From positions 1-64,000 of the forward strand of contig JADFHF010000005.1 of the NCBI GenBank assembly GCA_022567305.1: DNA of 64,000 nt, given 5' to 3'. The notes under the pieces were generated by a model. It was not told where the DNA came from, searched no databases, and saw only the letters and a list, made by a program, of their open reading frames with translations. The translations under genes and the position numbers were made by a program. Below are positions 26,841 through 34,644 of this stretch, piece by piece (position 1 is the first letter of the stretch; every line of letters starts with the position of its first letter). Source of the DNA: Bacteroidota bacterium (GTDB lineage Bacteria; Bacteroidota; Rhodothermia; Rhodothermales; UBA10348).

Positions 26841-27035
26841 CATTTCCACAGCTTATTCACGGCTCGTCGATTTGCTGTCACGTCTAGCTTCTTGTGGTTT
26901 TACGTTGTATCAATAGTATTATAATTGTTATAAGTGACTAATATTTAAAGTTTTAAGATGCAAGTTTTATATGATTAATGGTATAATCAAAAAAGAACTG
27001 ATTTGGATTCACGTTATCCACGCGTCATCAACACG
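26841..27035. other. AT-rich DnaA-box cluster, origin-like (copy 2)
   Basis: Second origin-like region: TTTCCACA (26843-26850), TTATTCACG (26853-26861), an AT-rich stretch of roughly 100 bp (26895-27000, with TATTATAATTGTTATAAG and a TTTTATATGATTAATGG run), then TTATCCACG (27014-27022) and TCATCAACA (27025-27033). Bases 27012-27035 are identical over 24 nt to 22258-22281, while the AT-rich core has diverged in sequence but not composition. Same order of boxes as copy 1. Confidence 0.6.
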
Positions 27036-27576
27036 CAGTGGTTGCTTTTTTCTCCCGTCCGACAGAGTCACGCTCCATTCTTTGCAGGATGTGATTCAGA
27101 CACACCTGCCGTCGAAACGGAAAATAAGCCGATATTGACGGCTGAGTGTCAAGCGACACCGAGGAGATCGAACAACTGCATACTGAATATCTCGTCGCCC
27201 TGAAGGCCGCGTTGTGTGTTCTTCGTTGTTACATCATCATCTGCATCCTTAAGTTCTGTTGTAAGATGCAGAAGATTCCACCTTAAACCATCGCCAGGCT
27301 ATTCAGCCTTTGGGGTTCACCTCTCATCTTATCGCGGCCACCCTCCAGATACGAAATCCAGCTGCGACAGTGCAGGTAGATGTGCGTAATAGACAGAAGG
27401 TTGATATCAGAATGATCACAAGGCACAATTGAACTAAGTGATTATTCGCATTACACTTACGCCGAAAATGGATTGCGCGATTGATAGATCGATCAGTTCG
27501 GACGGTCCGTAGAATAGACGTTAGCTCAATAAAATGGGACTTGACGTATCTGCACAGAGGATGCATATTCCCGCAT
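27036..27576. other. Decayed intergenic stretch with a hairpin and a dnaE2 remnant
   Basis: No intact gene. Bases just after the second box cluster still resemble the 3' end of tag (near 22280-22310) weakly. A hairpin with arms TCTGCATCCTTA (27240-27251) and TAAGATGCAGA (27262-27272) has one bulge and no T-run. A dnaE2 remnant (separate entry) is at 27325-27390. Otherwise nothing recognisable before vapB. Confidence 0.5.
27325..27390 (-). pseudogene. Internally deleted dnaE2 remnant
   Basis: On the minus strand this reads IYLHCRSWISYLEGGRDKMR. The first half matches the DnaE2 N-terminus (AQLHCRSWFSFLAGG) and the second half its C-terminus (GGRDKMIKE), fused at the shared GG. All but about 20 codons of a 1.2-kilocodon gene are gone, as expected for a deletion between short matching ends. 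It lies in the position that dnaE2 would have after the second origin-like copy. Confidence 0.7.
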
Positions 27577-27774
27577 ATGAGAACGACTCTAACCATCGAG
27601 GAGGGCCTTCTTAAACAGGCGGTAATACTGACCGGCGTGAAAGAGAAGACCGCTCTTGTTCGCCGTGGATTTGAGGCGTTGATTACTCTCGAGAGTGCTC
27701 GTCGGTTGGCGGCCCTAGGGGGCAAAGAAAAGAAGCTTAAGCCCGCTCCTCGTCGCCGCACGAGCGCCGCATGA
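27577..27774 (+). CDS. vapB: VapB-type antitoxin
   Basis: 65-residue antitoxin of the DUF2191/VapB group: MRTTLTIEEGLLKQAVILTG at the DNA-binding ribbon-helix-helix end, then KEKTALVRRGFEALITLESA, RLAALGG and a basic tail. The ATG at 27577 begins exactly at the family start. Its stop overlaps the start of vapC (ATGA), the normal arrangement, but that toxin is broken. Confidence 0.85.
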   Translation: MRTTLTIEEGLLKQAVILTGVKEKTALVRRGFEALITLESARRLAALGGKEKKLKPAPRRRTSAA

Positions 27775-28130
27775 TCCTGGTAGATAGTTCGCGGTCTGGA
27801 TCGACCGTCTGCGAAGGGGCAACCAAGAGCTTGCAAGACTCTAGGACGAGGGTGTAGTGCTGTGCCATCCGATTGTGATCGGCGAGCTGGCGTGCGGAAA
27901 CTTGAGGAATCGAGCTGAGATTCTCTCTCGTTTGGCCGCCCTTCCCACCCACTCACTCTCGAGCCATCAAAGAGGCGCTGCATCTCTTGGCGGACCGAAA
28001 GCTTGCGGGGAAGGGGCCCGATCGGATAAACGTCCACCTACTGGCATCCGCGCTTTTGTCAAGGTGCACGCTATGGACGAAGGAATAGGCCCTTGGAGCC
28101 GTCGCGGGCGCTCTCAAGATTGGCGATTGA
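27771..28130 (+). pseudogene. VapC PIN-domain toxin pseudogene
   Basis: Starts MILVDSS in the right place and frame, then needs a one-base shift to continue VWIDRLRRGNQELARL. An in-frame TAG follows, then EGVVLCHPIVIGELACGNLR and NRAEILSRLAALPTHSLSS. A further shift leads to HLLADRKLAGKGPDRINVHL, LLASALLSRCTLWTKE and another stop before the end at 28128-28130. The PIN acidic residues can still be recognised but no full-length ribonuclease can be made. Confidence 0.85.
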
Positions 28131-28259
28131 ACAAGGACGAGCTAACGCGCCGATTCAGACGGATCGGCCTTCGGCCGGCTGCTGATCGCGGCCGGCTACA
28201 CTACCCTCGCTGTTTTTGTGGGGGCGTCCCGGACACCGATGTGGCAGCATCCGGCGGCG

Positions 28260-31200
28260 CTATCTGCCCACCGCTTCTACTTCCTTGATCATCTTGTCGC
28301 GGCCGCCTCCCATCGAGGCATGCCCCTCGTACCCGCCCAGGATACCGTTTATGGGCCAGGCGTACTGAACAATGAGACCGCGCCAGTTACCCATGACCTG
28401 GAGTTTGCCACGCACAATGAGCGAGGATTGGGAGAACACGTGGTCGAGGGCCTCGAGCACGGTAGAGTAAATGACGCACTGGATGAAGCCGGTTTCGTCC
28501 TCGAGCGTGAGAAACATGACGCCGTTGGCGGTCCGGGGCCGCTGGCGGAGCATCGCGATCCCGGCGACCGTGATGGTGGGACCGTCGCGTGTGTCTTTCA
28601 CAACACGGCCGAGACCATAACACAGGGAGATGGGTCGGATCTCCAGCTCGCTGAGTGTCCGCCGGGCAAGGACCATGGGATGGATGCGTGCCGCATGGTG
28701 GGTCTGATAGTCCCAGCTGAGTCGTTCGTCGAGCGTAAGCGAGGGCAGATCCGGAATGTCTTTTTCGGTGAAGGGTGGAAGATCGAAAAGCACGGCTTTG
28801 GGTCTGCACCCGGATTCCCCGACGCTGCGGTGCAAAAGCCCGACTTCCCAGAGCGCCTTTCGACTCTCCCCCGCCAGTTGGTCGAGCGCACCGGAGCGCG
28901 CGATGTTTCGGAAAAGGTCGATATGAAGCGCACTGCGTTCGTAGAAATCGCGCACACTCGTATAGGGACCGTTCCGCCGCTCCCATACGATAACGCGTGC
29001 ATTTTCGGCAGAGACGCCCTGGATAGCGCTGATGGGTTTTCGGATGGCGAACTTCTCGTCGGGCTCGCGCACGACTTGCCCGTACCGGAGTTCGTCCTCT
29101 CGCACCAGTCTGCTTTTCTGTGCCGCGATGTTTTGGCGCACGAGCTCAATGTCGTAGCGGAACCCCGACCGGTTGATGTCCGGCAGTAGAATCGGCACAC
29201 CAAAGCGCCGGGCCTCTTCCTCGAGCGTCATCAGATTGTACATGCCGGGCCTATGCTGCATGAAGGCGGCCATAAACGCCGCCGAGTAGTGGCGCTTGAG
29301 GTAGGCCGACTGGTAGACGGTTTTGGCGAACGCCGCCGCATGGCTCCGGCAGAAACCGTATCCGACGAAGTTGGCCACGTTCTCAAAGACTTTCGTGGCC
29401 GTTTCAAAATTGACGCCGTTTCGCATGGCGCCTGCCACGAAGCGATCGCGCATCCCTTCCATTTCTCCCGGGTCGCGAAAGTGCGACATCAACCGGCGGA
29501 ACTCGTCGGCTTCCTCGAGCGACATGTTTGCGAAATGGTGTGCGACTTCGAGCACCTGTTCCTGGTAAACAATCACGCCGTAGGTGCTCTTGAGAAGAGG
29601 TTCGAGGAGCGGATGATCGTATTCCACTTTCTCTTGACCCCGCCGCCGGCTCACAAAAGGGTGCACCATGCCGCTCTGAAGCGGCCCCGGCCTGAAGAGT
29701 GCGATTTCGTTGATGAGGTCATCAAAATCTTCGGGCTGGTGCTGCGCCAAGAGGTGAAGCTGCCCCTGCGACTCGATCTGGAAGACGCCGAGCGTTTTGC
29801 TCGCACGCATCATGTTATAGGTCGGAATGTCGTCGAGCGAAAGTTCGTCGATGTTGAGGGGCGGCTCCGTGGGAGGCGCCTGCGTGCTTCCCCCCTTCCC
29901 GACCCTGTGGCGCTGAATCATCTCATCGGCTTCGCTCAGCGTTGCGAGCATGCGCAGGCCGAGCACGTCGAACTTGACGAGACCGAGCGATTCGACGTCG
30001 TCTTTGTCAAACTGAAGCACCTTTACGCCATTCGCCGAGACCTGGATGGGGCTGAAGTGGTGGAGTGGCTTTCGGGATAGCACCATACCGCCCGAGTGCA
30101 GGCCCAAATGCCGGGGAGCGCCCAGCAGGTCCTGTGTCATTTCCAGGAGCTTGTCGAGAAGGGGCGACTGCCCGCAGATGCGTTCGAGTCGGAGCCGGTA
30201 GTCGGGGAGCGTCCGTCCGCCGTATGGAGGCACAGCCTTCGAGAATCGATTGACGGTTTCCATGGGCCAGCCGAGCGCTTTCGCGGTGTCGCGAATGGCG
30301 GAGCGGACCCGGTAGGTGATGACGGTGGCTGTCATGGCGGTCTGCTCCATGCCAAAGCGTTCTTCGATCCAGGCGATGATTTCGTCTCGGCGTTCGGAAT
30401 CGAAGTCCACGTCGATGTCGGGCGTGCCCTTGCGACCCGAGTGCAGGAAGCGTTCGAAGAGTAATTTGTGAACGATCGGATCGACACCTGTAATTCCCAG
30501 GAGATAGGCCACGATGGAGTTGGCGGCCGATCCGCGACCGGCGCTGCGGATGCCCAACTCCCGTGCCTTTTCGACGATTTCGTGGACGACGAGGAAAAAC
30601 TCATCCAGGTCCAGCTTGCCAATCACGCTCAGTTCCTTCTGCAATTGGGCGGCCGCCCTCTTGCGCAGAGTCGCAGGATCCGGACCCTGGCTCTGGGGAT
30701 CCTCGGGAAGTGGATAGGGACCGCTCGCCGGGTCCGGTAGATCATCAGCGCGGAGACCATCCGGACGCTTCAGCGAGCCCTTAGACGAGCGATCGTTTTT
30801 CGCCCCTATCCCGTTACGCTCGCTCTTTTGATCGCTCTCCGGGCCACCTGCAGAAACTGCCATAATGACTGGTTTTCTGCCATTTTGCGGTATTTTGTTC
30901 TGATCTGACTCCCTCCCGCCTTGCGGCTTTTTGCCGACACCCAGTCCTGCACCCAGTTTCTGACCCGGGTACCGCCGCTCAAAAGCTTTCCAGCAGCGTG
31001 CGTGCAGATACTCGCGGGGTGTATGCGGCGGCGGCACAGCCGCCGCCGGAGGCGTGATGAATCCCGGGATGAGGTCGAGTGTGCAGGCTTCGGCGATCTC
31101 CGTGGCCCGGGCGAATGCCTCGGGGTATGGGATGAGTTTCTGGAGCACCTTCTGAGACCGCATATAGGCCTCGGCGTTTCGGGGCCGCTCCGGATGAGCA

Positions 31201-31841
31201 TCGAACACATTGATTCCCAGGCGAATGCAGGTCATGAGATCGTAGCGCCGGTAGTCCTCCGGTGTCGCATGTCGAACGTCGCCCGTGGCAACGAGCGGGA
31301 TGTAGGTTTCCCGGGAGAGCCCCTCAAGCGTGCGTATCCGTTTCCCGTCGCCCGGCTTGAGGTGGGTAGCCGCTTCGATCGAAAGGCGGTCGCCGAAGAT
31401 GCAGTGGAGTTGCTGGACCCAGAGAAAGGCCGCTTCGCGCCGGTGCGAGTCGATGAGCTCCCAGAGCCGACTTCCATACGTTCCAGTCAGGCAGAAGAGA
31501 CCGGCCGCGTAATCCATCAGTTCGATGAGCGAAGACCGGGGGTCTTCCCTAGTGCGCTGGTGGGCGATCGTGAGCAGCTGATTTAGGTTGGATAAGCCCT
31601 CTTCGTCGGAGGCGATTAAAACAAGTGGCGCGCCCTCGACTGTCACCTCCGATCCAAAGATGGGTTTGATACCCAGCATGCCGCAGGCTTTCTGGAAACG
31701 AACGATTCCATAGATCCCATTCACGTCCGTCAGCGCCACGGCGTCGACGCCTTGCAGGTGGGCGTGGGCGGCGAGGGATTCCGGTCCCGAGCCGCCCGCC
31801 AGAAACGAAAACCAGCTGCGACAGTGAAGTTGGGCGAACAT
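28260..31841 (-). CDS. dnaE2: Error-prone DNA polymerase DnaE2 (ImuC)
   Basis: C-family polymerase alpha subunit of the SOS mutagenesis type, translesion synthesis. N-terminal PHP domain (MFAQLHCRSWFSFLAGGSGP, ALTDVNGIYGIVRF), polymerase aspartates in GTPDIDVDFDSERRDEII, then FRPGPLQSGMVHPF, YGVIVYQEQV, RSHAAAFAKTVYQSAYLK and a C-terminal OB domain. Start at 31841 matches the family N-terminus. About residues 300-390 form a low-complexity insertion rich in G, K, S, P and D between AFERRYPGQ and LRKRAAAQ, not seen in typical members. The gene seems more GC-rich than its neighbours. No imuA or imuB is adjacent. Confidence 0.93.
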   Translation of the reverse strand: MFAQLHCRSWFSFLAGGSGPESLAAHAHLQGVDAVALTDVNGIYGIVRFQKACGMLGIKPIFGSEVTVEGAPLVLIASDEEGLSNLNQLLTIAHQRTREDPRSSLIELMDYAAGLFCLTGTYGSRLWELIDSHRREAAFLWVQQLHCIFGDRLSIEAATHLKPGDGKRIRTLEGLSRETYIPLVATGDVRHATPEDYRRYDLMTCIRLGINVFDAHPERPRNAEAYMRSQKVLQKLIPYPEAFARATEIAEACTLDLIPGFITPPAAAVPPPHTPREYLHARCWKAFERRYPGQKLGAGLGVGKKPQGGRESDQNKIPQNGRKPVIMAVSAGGPESDQKSERNGIGAKNDRSSKGSLKRPDGLRADDLPDPASGPYPLPEDPQSQGPDPATLRKRAAAQLQKELSVIGKLDLDEFFLVVHEIVEKARELGIRSAGRGSAANSIVAYLLGITGVDPIVHKLLFERFLHSGRKGTPDIDVDFDSERRDEIIAWIEERFGMEQTAMTATVITYRVRSAIRDTAKALGWPMETVNRFSKAVPPYGGRTLPDYRLRLERICGQSPLLDKLLEMTQDLLGAPRHLGLHSGGMVLSRKPLHHFSPIQVSANGVKVLQFDKDDVESLGLVKFDVLGLRMLATLSEADEMIQRHRVGKGGSTQAPPTEPPLNIDELSLDDIPTYNMMRASKTLGVFQIESQGQLHLLAQHQPEDFDDLINEIALFRPGPLQSGMVHPFVSRRRGQEKVEYDHPLLEPLLKSTYGVIVYQEQVLEVAHHFANMSLEEADEFRRLMSHFRDPGEMEGMRDRFVAGAMRNGVNFETATKVFENVANFVGYGFCRSHAAAFAKTVYQSAYLKRHYSAAFMAAFMQHRPGMYNLMTLEEEARRFGVPILLPDINRSGFRYDIELVRQNIAAQKSRLVREDELRYGQVVREPDEKFAIRKPISAIQGVSAENARVIVWERRNGPYTSVRDFYERSALHIDLFRNIARSGALDQLAGESRKALWEVGLLHRSVGESGCRPKAVLFDLPPFTEKDIPDLPSLTLDERLSWDYQTHHAARIHPMVLARRTLSELEIRPISLCYGLGRVVKDTRDGPTITVAGIAMLRQRPRTANGVMFLTLEDETGFIQCVIYSTVLEALDHVFSQSSLIVRGKLQVMGNWRGLIVQYAWPINGILGGYEGHASMGGGRDKMIKEVEAVGR

Positions 31842-31953
31842 GCGCCGCGAGTAGATACTCTGCCGGATGCCCCGTGGCAAAAAACGGGAATCGCGTAACA
31901 GAAAATGAGCGTTTTTTCTTCAAATCCAGCGATGTGATACTGAGCACTGTGCC

Positions 31954-31965
31954 GAACATGTGTTC
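31954..31965. promoter_or_regulatory. Candidate LexA box upstream of dnaE2
   Basis: GAAC-ATGT-GTTC fits the GAAC-N4-GTTC LexA operator of Gram-positive-type SOS systems. It lies 113 bp upstream of the dnaE2 start, in the only intergenic space that can hold its promoter. DnaE2 genes are commonly LexA-controlled; which LexA type this organism has is not visible. Confidence 0.5.
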
Positions 31966-32104
31966 AACATATGTATGATTTATTGCCGTGTCAATATGTG
32001 CGAGCAGGGTAAAAGTGATTCTTTTTTTGTGAGAAGAAAGTCACGTTATCAAAACCGGTGGTCTTGAAGACATGACAAAACCAAATAAAGAGTTGGTCAT
32101 AGAC

Positions 32105-32125
32105 ATGTACAGAACTACAGTACAT
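32105..32125. promoter_or_regulatory. Candidate YefM operator
   Basis: Inverted repeat ATGTAC (32105-32110) / GTACAT (32120-32125), just before the antitoxin start at 32129. E. coli YefM binds palindromes with the core TGTACA, present here at 32106-32111. This supports autoregulation of the toxin-antitoxin pair. Confidence 0.5.
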
Positions 32126-32128
32126 ATC

Positions 32129-32415
32129 ATGGAAAGATTAGAACTAACCTATACCGAGGCTCGCGCAAATCTCGCCAGTCTATGGGATCAAGTAATTGAA
32201 GACAGAAAAACCGCGATCATACATCGACGAGAAAAAGAGGATGTCGTCATGCTTCCGGCGTCAGAGTTCTCCTGGATGCTGGAAACAGCCCATTTATTTC
32301 GATCTCCGAAAAATGTGAAACACTACTCGAGGCGATTCAAGAAATGAGAGAAGGGAAAGGAGTCGAAATGACCGTCGACGAACTGAGAGAAAAATATGGC
32401 CTCTATGAGGACTAG
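32129..32415 (+). pseudogene. YefM/Phd-family antitoxin with a C-terminal frameshift
   Basis: Antitoxin of the YefM/Phd fold. The DNA-binding N-terminal part is intact: MERLELTYTEARANLASLWD, KTAIIHRREKEDVVMLPASE, MLETAHLFRSPKN. The frame is then lost at a run of five A (32309-32313) and the ORF ends VKHYSRRFKK. The expected C-terminus continues in the next frame as CETLLEAIQEMREGKGVEMT, VDELREKYGLYED and stop at 32413-32415, 14 bp before the toxin start. The lost part is the toxin-neutralising tail, so either the product is truncated or slippage at the A-run restores it. Confidence 0.75.
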
Positions 32416-32429
32416 ATCCGGCGGAACGA

Positions 32430-32684
32430 TTGAAGAATAAATTTCAGCCTCGATTTTTGAAAGATCTTGAATGGTGGATTCGAACAAATCGAAGAACAGC
32501 ACTTCGAGTTCTCAAACTGGTAGAAGGTACAAGACGCGATCCTTTTCAAGGAATCGGTAAACCAGAAGGGCTGAAAAATATTGGCCCTGGTTACTGGTCG
32601 AGACGTATTACCCTGGAGGATCGACTGGTGTACTTCGTCGAAAAAAATCAGGTGACATTTCTCCAAGATCGATACCACTACTGA
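32430..32684 (+). CDS. yoeB: YoeB-type mRNA interferase toxin
   Basis: RelE-superfamily ribosome-dependent ribonuclease, 84 residues. FLKDLEWWIRTNRRTALRVL, RDPFQGIGKPEGLKN, YWSRRITLEDRLVYFVE and the C-terminal LQDRYHY carry the usual catalytic Glu, Arg, His and Tyr of YoeB. TTG start, no ATG near the family N-terminus. It follows its antitoxin as in yefM-yoeB. The toxin frame looks intact although the antitoxin is frameshifted. Confidence 0.88.
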   Translation: MKNKFQPRFLKDLEWWIRTNRRTALRVLKLVEGTRRDPFQGIGKPEGLKNIGPGYWSRRITLEDRLVYFVEKNQVTFLQDRYHY

Positions 32685-32689
32685 CACGC

Positions 32690-32866
32690 CTAAATATCAG
32701 GCGGACTCCGTACGTGTAGTCCATTATTGAGGACGTGGGTATATAACATCATTGTGCGAAGATCCTTGTGACCTAGAAGTTCTTGCACGGTACGTATGTC
32801 GTACCCGGACTCCAACAGATGGGTAGCGAAACTGTGCCTCAGCTTGTGGAAGGTTACACGCTTTGG
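32690..32866 (-). pseudogene. Tyrosine recombinase C-terminal fragment
   Basis: Minus-strand reading [57 protein letters not shown] and stop at 32690-32692. It carries the catalytic H-x-x-R (HKLR), the LGH motif and the tyrosine (Y-T-H-V-L) of the phage/integron integrase family; the YTHVLN..G..VRSP ending is typical of integron-type and related integrases. Everything N-terminal is missing: the match stops where an IS3-type left end begins (32864). Confidence 0.85.
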
Positions 32867-32989
32867 AGTTGCCCCGGTTTGGTGGACTACCTTTCACTTG
32901 TAAATCAAGAGGTAGTTATGCCAAGAACAAGACCAGCTTACCCTCCAGAATTCAAAGCTCAAATTGTCCAGCTCGCCCGTTCGGGTCGA
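32864..32989 (+). mobile_element. IS3-family left end with truncated orfA
   Basis: Starts with a terminal-repeat-like TGGAGTTGCCCCGGTTTGGT (32864-32883) inside the integrase gene. It is followed by an ATG at 32918 coding MPRTRPAYPPEFKAQIVQLA RSGR, the N-terminus of IS3-type OrfA (helix-turn-helix). The match ends after 24 codons. A matching right end, with an imperfectly complementary repeat, is found at 34005-34121, but the sequence between is mostly not transposon. Confidence 0.7.
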
Positions 32990-33518
32990 TGCCGCAGAAG
33001 TACCGGTATTGCTCCTGCGGTTGATACAACCTCATGACATTCCTCCTTATGTCTTGTGAGGAGAGATCAACCTCTACGAAACAGGCTTCCGGAGGTGGCC
33101 ATGAACAATATCCAGCGAATTCTACGGGCTCGCACAGGCGAAAGAGGCTTCGAATCGAGACTATTTCTGATAGGTGAGCGAATGCTTGCAGCAGATCCGC
33201 AACCGAAATAGCTAATTCATTTCGATCGGCGAATGCTCGCCACAATTCAACCGACCATTTGGTTGCCTGCCAAATTTCTAGACGGCTGGCCTTGCATCAA
33301 GCGAACGTGTCGGCTACACTATCGCCAAGCGCCCACCTATTGCACTCACAGTGCTATAATCTGCTCGGTCCGTAGATTCCTATCAGGCCGTCTAGATTGA
33401 GTCATGTTTTATGAGTCGCCAAAAGAAATGCAAGCTGAACTGGACTTGCTCCTCCGCTCTATTAGGTAGGGACAAGACGTTAGGCCGCTGGCCAAAGGGA
33501 ATCTGTGTGGAGGAATAA
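32990..33518. other. Noncoding stretch between IS3 end and sensor-kinase fragment
   Basis: No gene could be supported. It contains a 10-bp inverted repeat (separate entry). It also has GTTAGGC at 33479-33485, which resembles an integron recombination core but has no partner. A short plus-strand frame from 33101 (MNNIQRILRARTGERGFESR) ends quickly and matches nothing I know. Confidence 0.4.
33277..33396. repeat. 10-bp inverted repeat
   Basis: TCTAGACGGC (33277-33286) and GCCGTCTAGA (33387-33396) are perfect reverse complements enclosing about 100 bp without a gene. They may be the ends of a small deleted element; no target duplication was found. Confidence 0.55.
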
Positions 33519-34091
33519 GTGAACAATTCGAATCATAAACGATCGAATCGAAATATGCCTCAACGATGCGATACTCTTCAAGATGCACTAGACCAGCTGG
33601 AGCAGATCTATCGAACCTCGCCAGTGGGAATGTGCTCTGTCGATACAGAGCTACGATACGTCCGAATAAACCAAGTACTAGCGGACATCAATAACACGCC
33701 AATGGACCAGCATATCGGTAAAACTATCGCAGAGGTCATTCCGAAACTGGCACCTTACATTGAGCCAGCATATCGCCAGGTGCTGAAATCGGGCGAGCCG
33801 ATCAAGAATGTAGAGATTCAAACGACGACTCCTCAGGACGACTCAACTCCGAGGGAATGGATCGTCAACTACTACCCATATGTCGACTCCGACGGCCAGA
33901 TTCGCGGGATCTCGCTTACCGTACAAGAAATTACGGAGGTCAAGCGAGCACAGCGAGCGAGCGAGGAGGCCTTCCTTGGGGGACTTCTCCAAGGACAAGA
34001 GCGAGAACGGCTTCACTCGTCACTTGGCTACATGAGCCCCGTCGAGTTTGAGGCCGCCAACAATCATCAAATAACAAAAATGGCAGCTTAA
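33519..34091 (+). pseudogene. PAS-domain sensor kinase N-terminal part fused to an IS3 orfB tail
   Basis: Residues about 20-150 form a PAS domain (LEQIYRTSPVGMCSVDTELR, YVRINQVLADINNTPMDQHI, ISLTVQEITEVKRAQRASEE). A kinase dimerisation helix should start at QGQERERL. There the sequence turns into the IS3 OrfB C-terminus, RLHSSLGYMSPVEFEAANN, and ends at TAA. The H-box with the phospho-accepting histidine is missing. The ATP-binding half resumes at about 34122. GTG start at 33519 with GGAGG nearby (33512). Confidence 0.8.
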
Positions 34092-34121
34092 CTTAATCTC
34101 CGTGAAATCGGGGGAAACCCA
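34005..34121 (+). mobile_element. IS3-family right end (orfB C-terminus and terminal repeat)
   Basis: Codes the last 25 or so residues of an IS3 OrfB (HSSLGYMSPVEFEAANN) and continues into CGTGAAATCGGGGGAAACCC ending with A at 34121. The reverse complement of that end (TGGGTTTCCCCCGATTTCAC) matches the left-end repeat at 32864 at most positions. The element interrupts a histidine kinase gene. Confidence 0.7.
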
Positions 34122-34644
34122 CATAGCCGAATTGGCGACTAGCACCGGAGACGCGCTTCGACGTATGGCCTTAGACCTCCATCCCCTTGAGCTCGACCTA
34201 CTCGGGCTCACTGCTGCTCTGAACCAACATATCGAAACGCTTGATAGACGGTCGACTGCCGACATAACATTGTCGGTTGAAGGAAAACCGTACAAGGATA
34301 CGCTACCCAACGACGTCGCGCTCACCGCGTACCGAGTCTGTCAGGAGGCTATCTCCAATGCGATCAAGCATGGTCGGCCACGACACGTCGATGTGAAAAT
34401 GGTTTGGGAGCCGCGTCTACTTACGTTGCAGGTAGATGATGACGGGGTTGGGTTCGACCCCGATCAGATCGAGACAGATCCTCCGCCATTAGGGCTCACG
34501 TCGATGCGGGAACGAACTCACCTTGCCAAAGGCAGCCTCATCTTGAGTTCCAGAGTCGGCGGCGGCACGGCTATACGGCTCGAGCTACCCCTGCCGGAAG
34601 TGAGCACCTCCGCGAGTGATGCGAACACGAACATTTCTGGATGA
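34122..34644 (+). pseudogene. Sensor histidine kinase C-terminal part (HATPase)
   Basis: NarX/LytS-type kinase remainder: DALRRMALDLHPLELDLLGL, the N-box AYRVCQEAISNAIKHGRPRH, the G1 box DDDGVGFDPDQ and G2 LGLTSMRERTHLAKGSL followed by GGGTAIRLELPLP. A GTG at 34102 opens the frame, but that lies inside the IS end. Without the H-box this half cannot autophosphorylate. Together with 33519-34004 it is one interrupted kinase gene. No response regulator is adjacent. Confidence 0.8.

Noticed and set aside
27324-28037. 237-codon minus-strand ORF across the vapBC region
   Set aside because: Opposite to a recognisable vapB/vapC, low-complexity Arg/Ser-rich product, no family. Only its last codons match dnaE2.
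28218-31586. Long plus-strand ORFs opposite dnaE2
   Set aside because: They are antisense shadows of a GC-rich gene whose sense strand has clear polymerase motifs.
33479-33485. GTTAGGC as an integron attC or attI site
   Set aside because: No matching RYYYAAC partner at attC distance was found and the segment before it codes nothing; left only as a weak hint.
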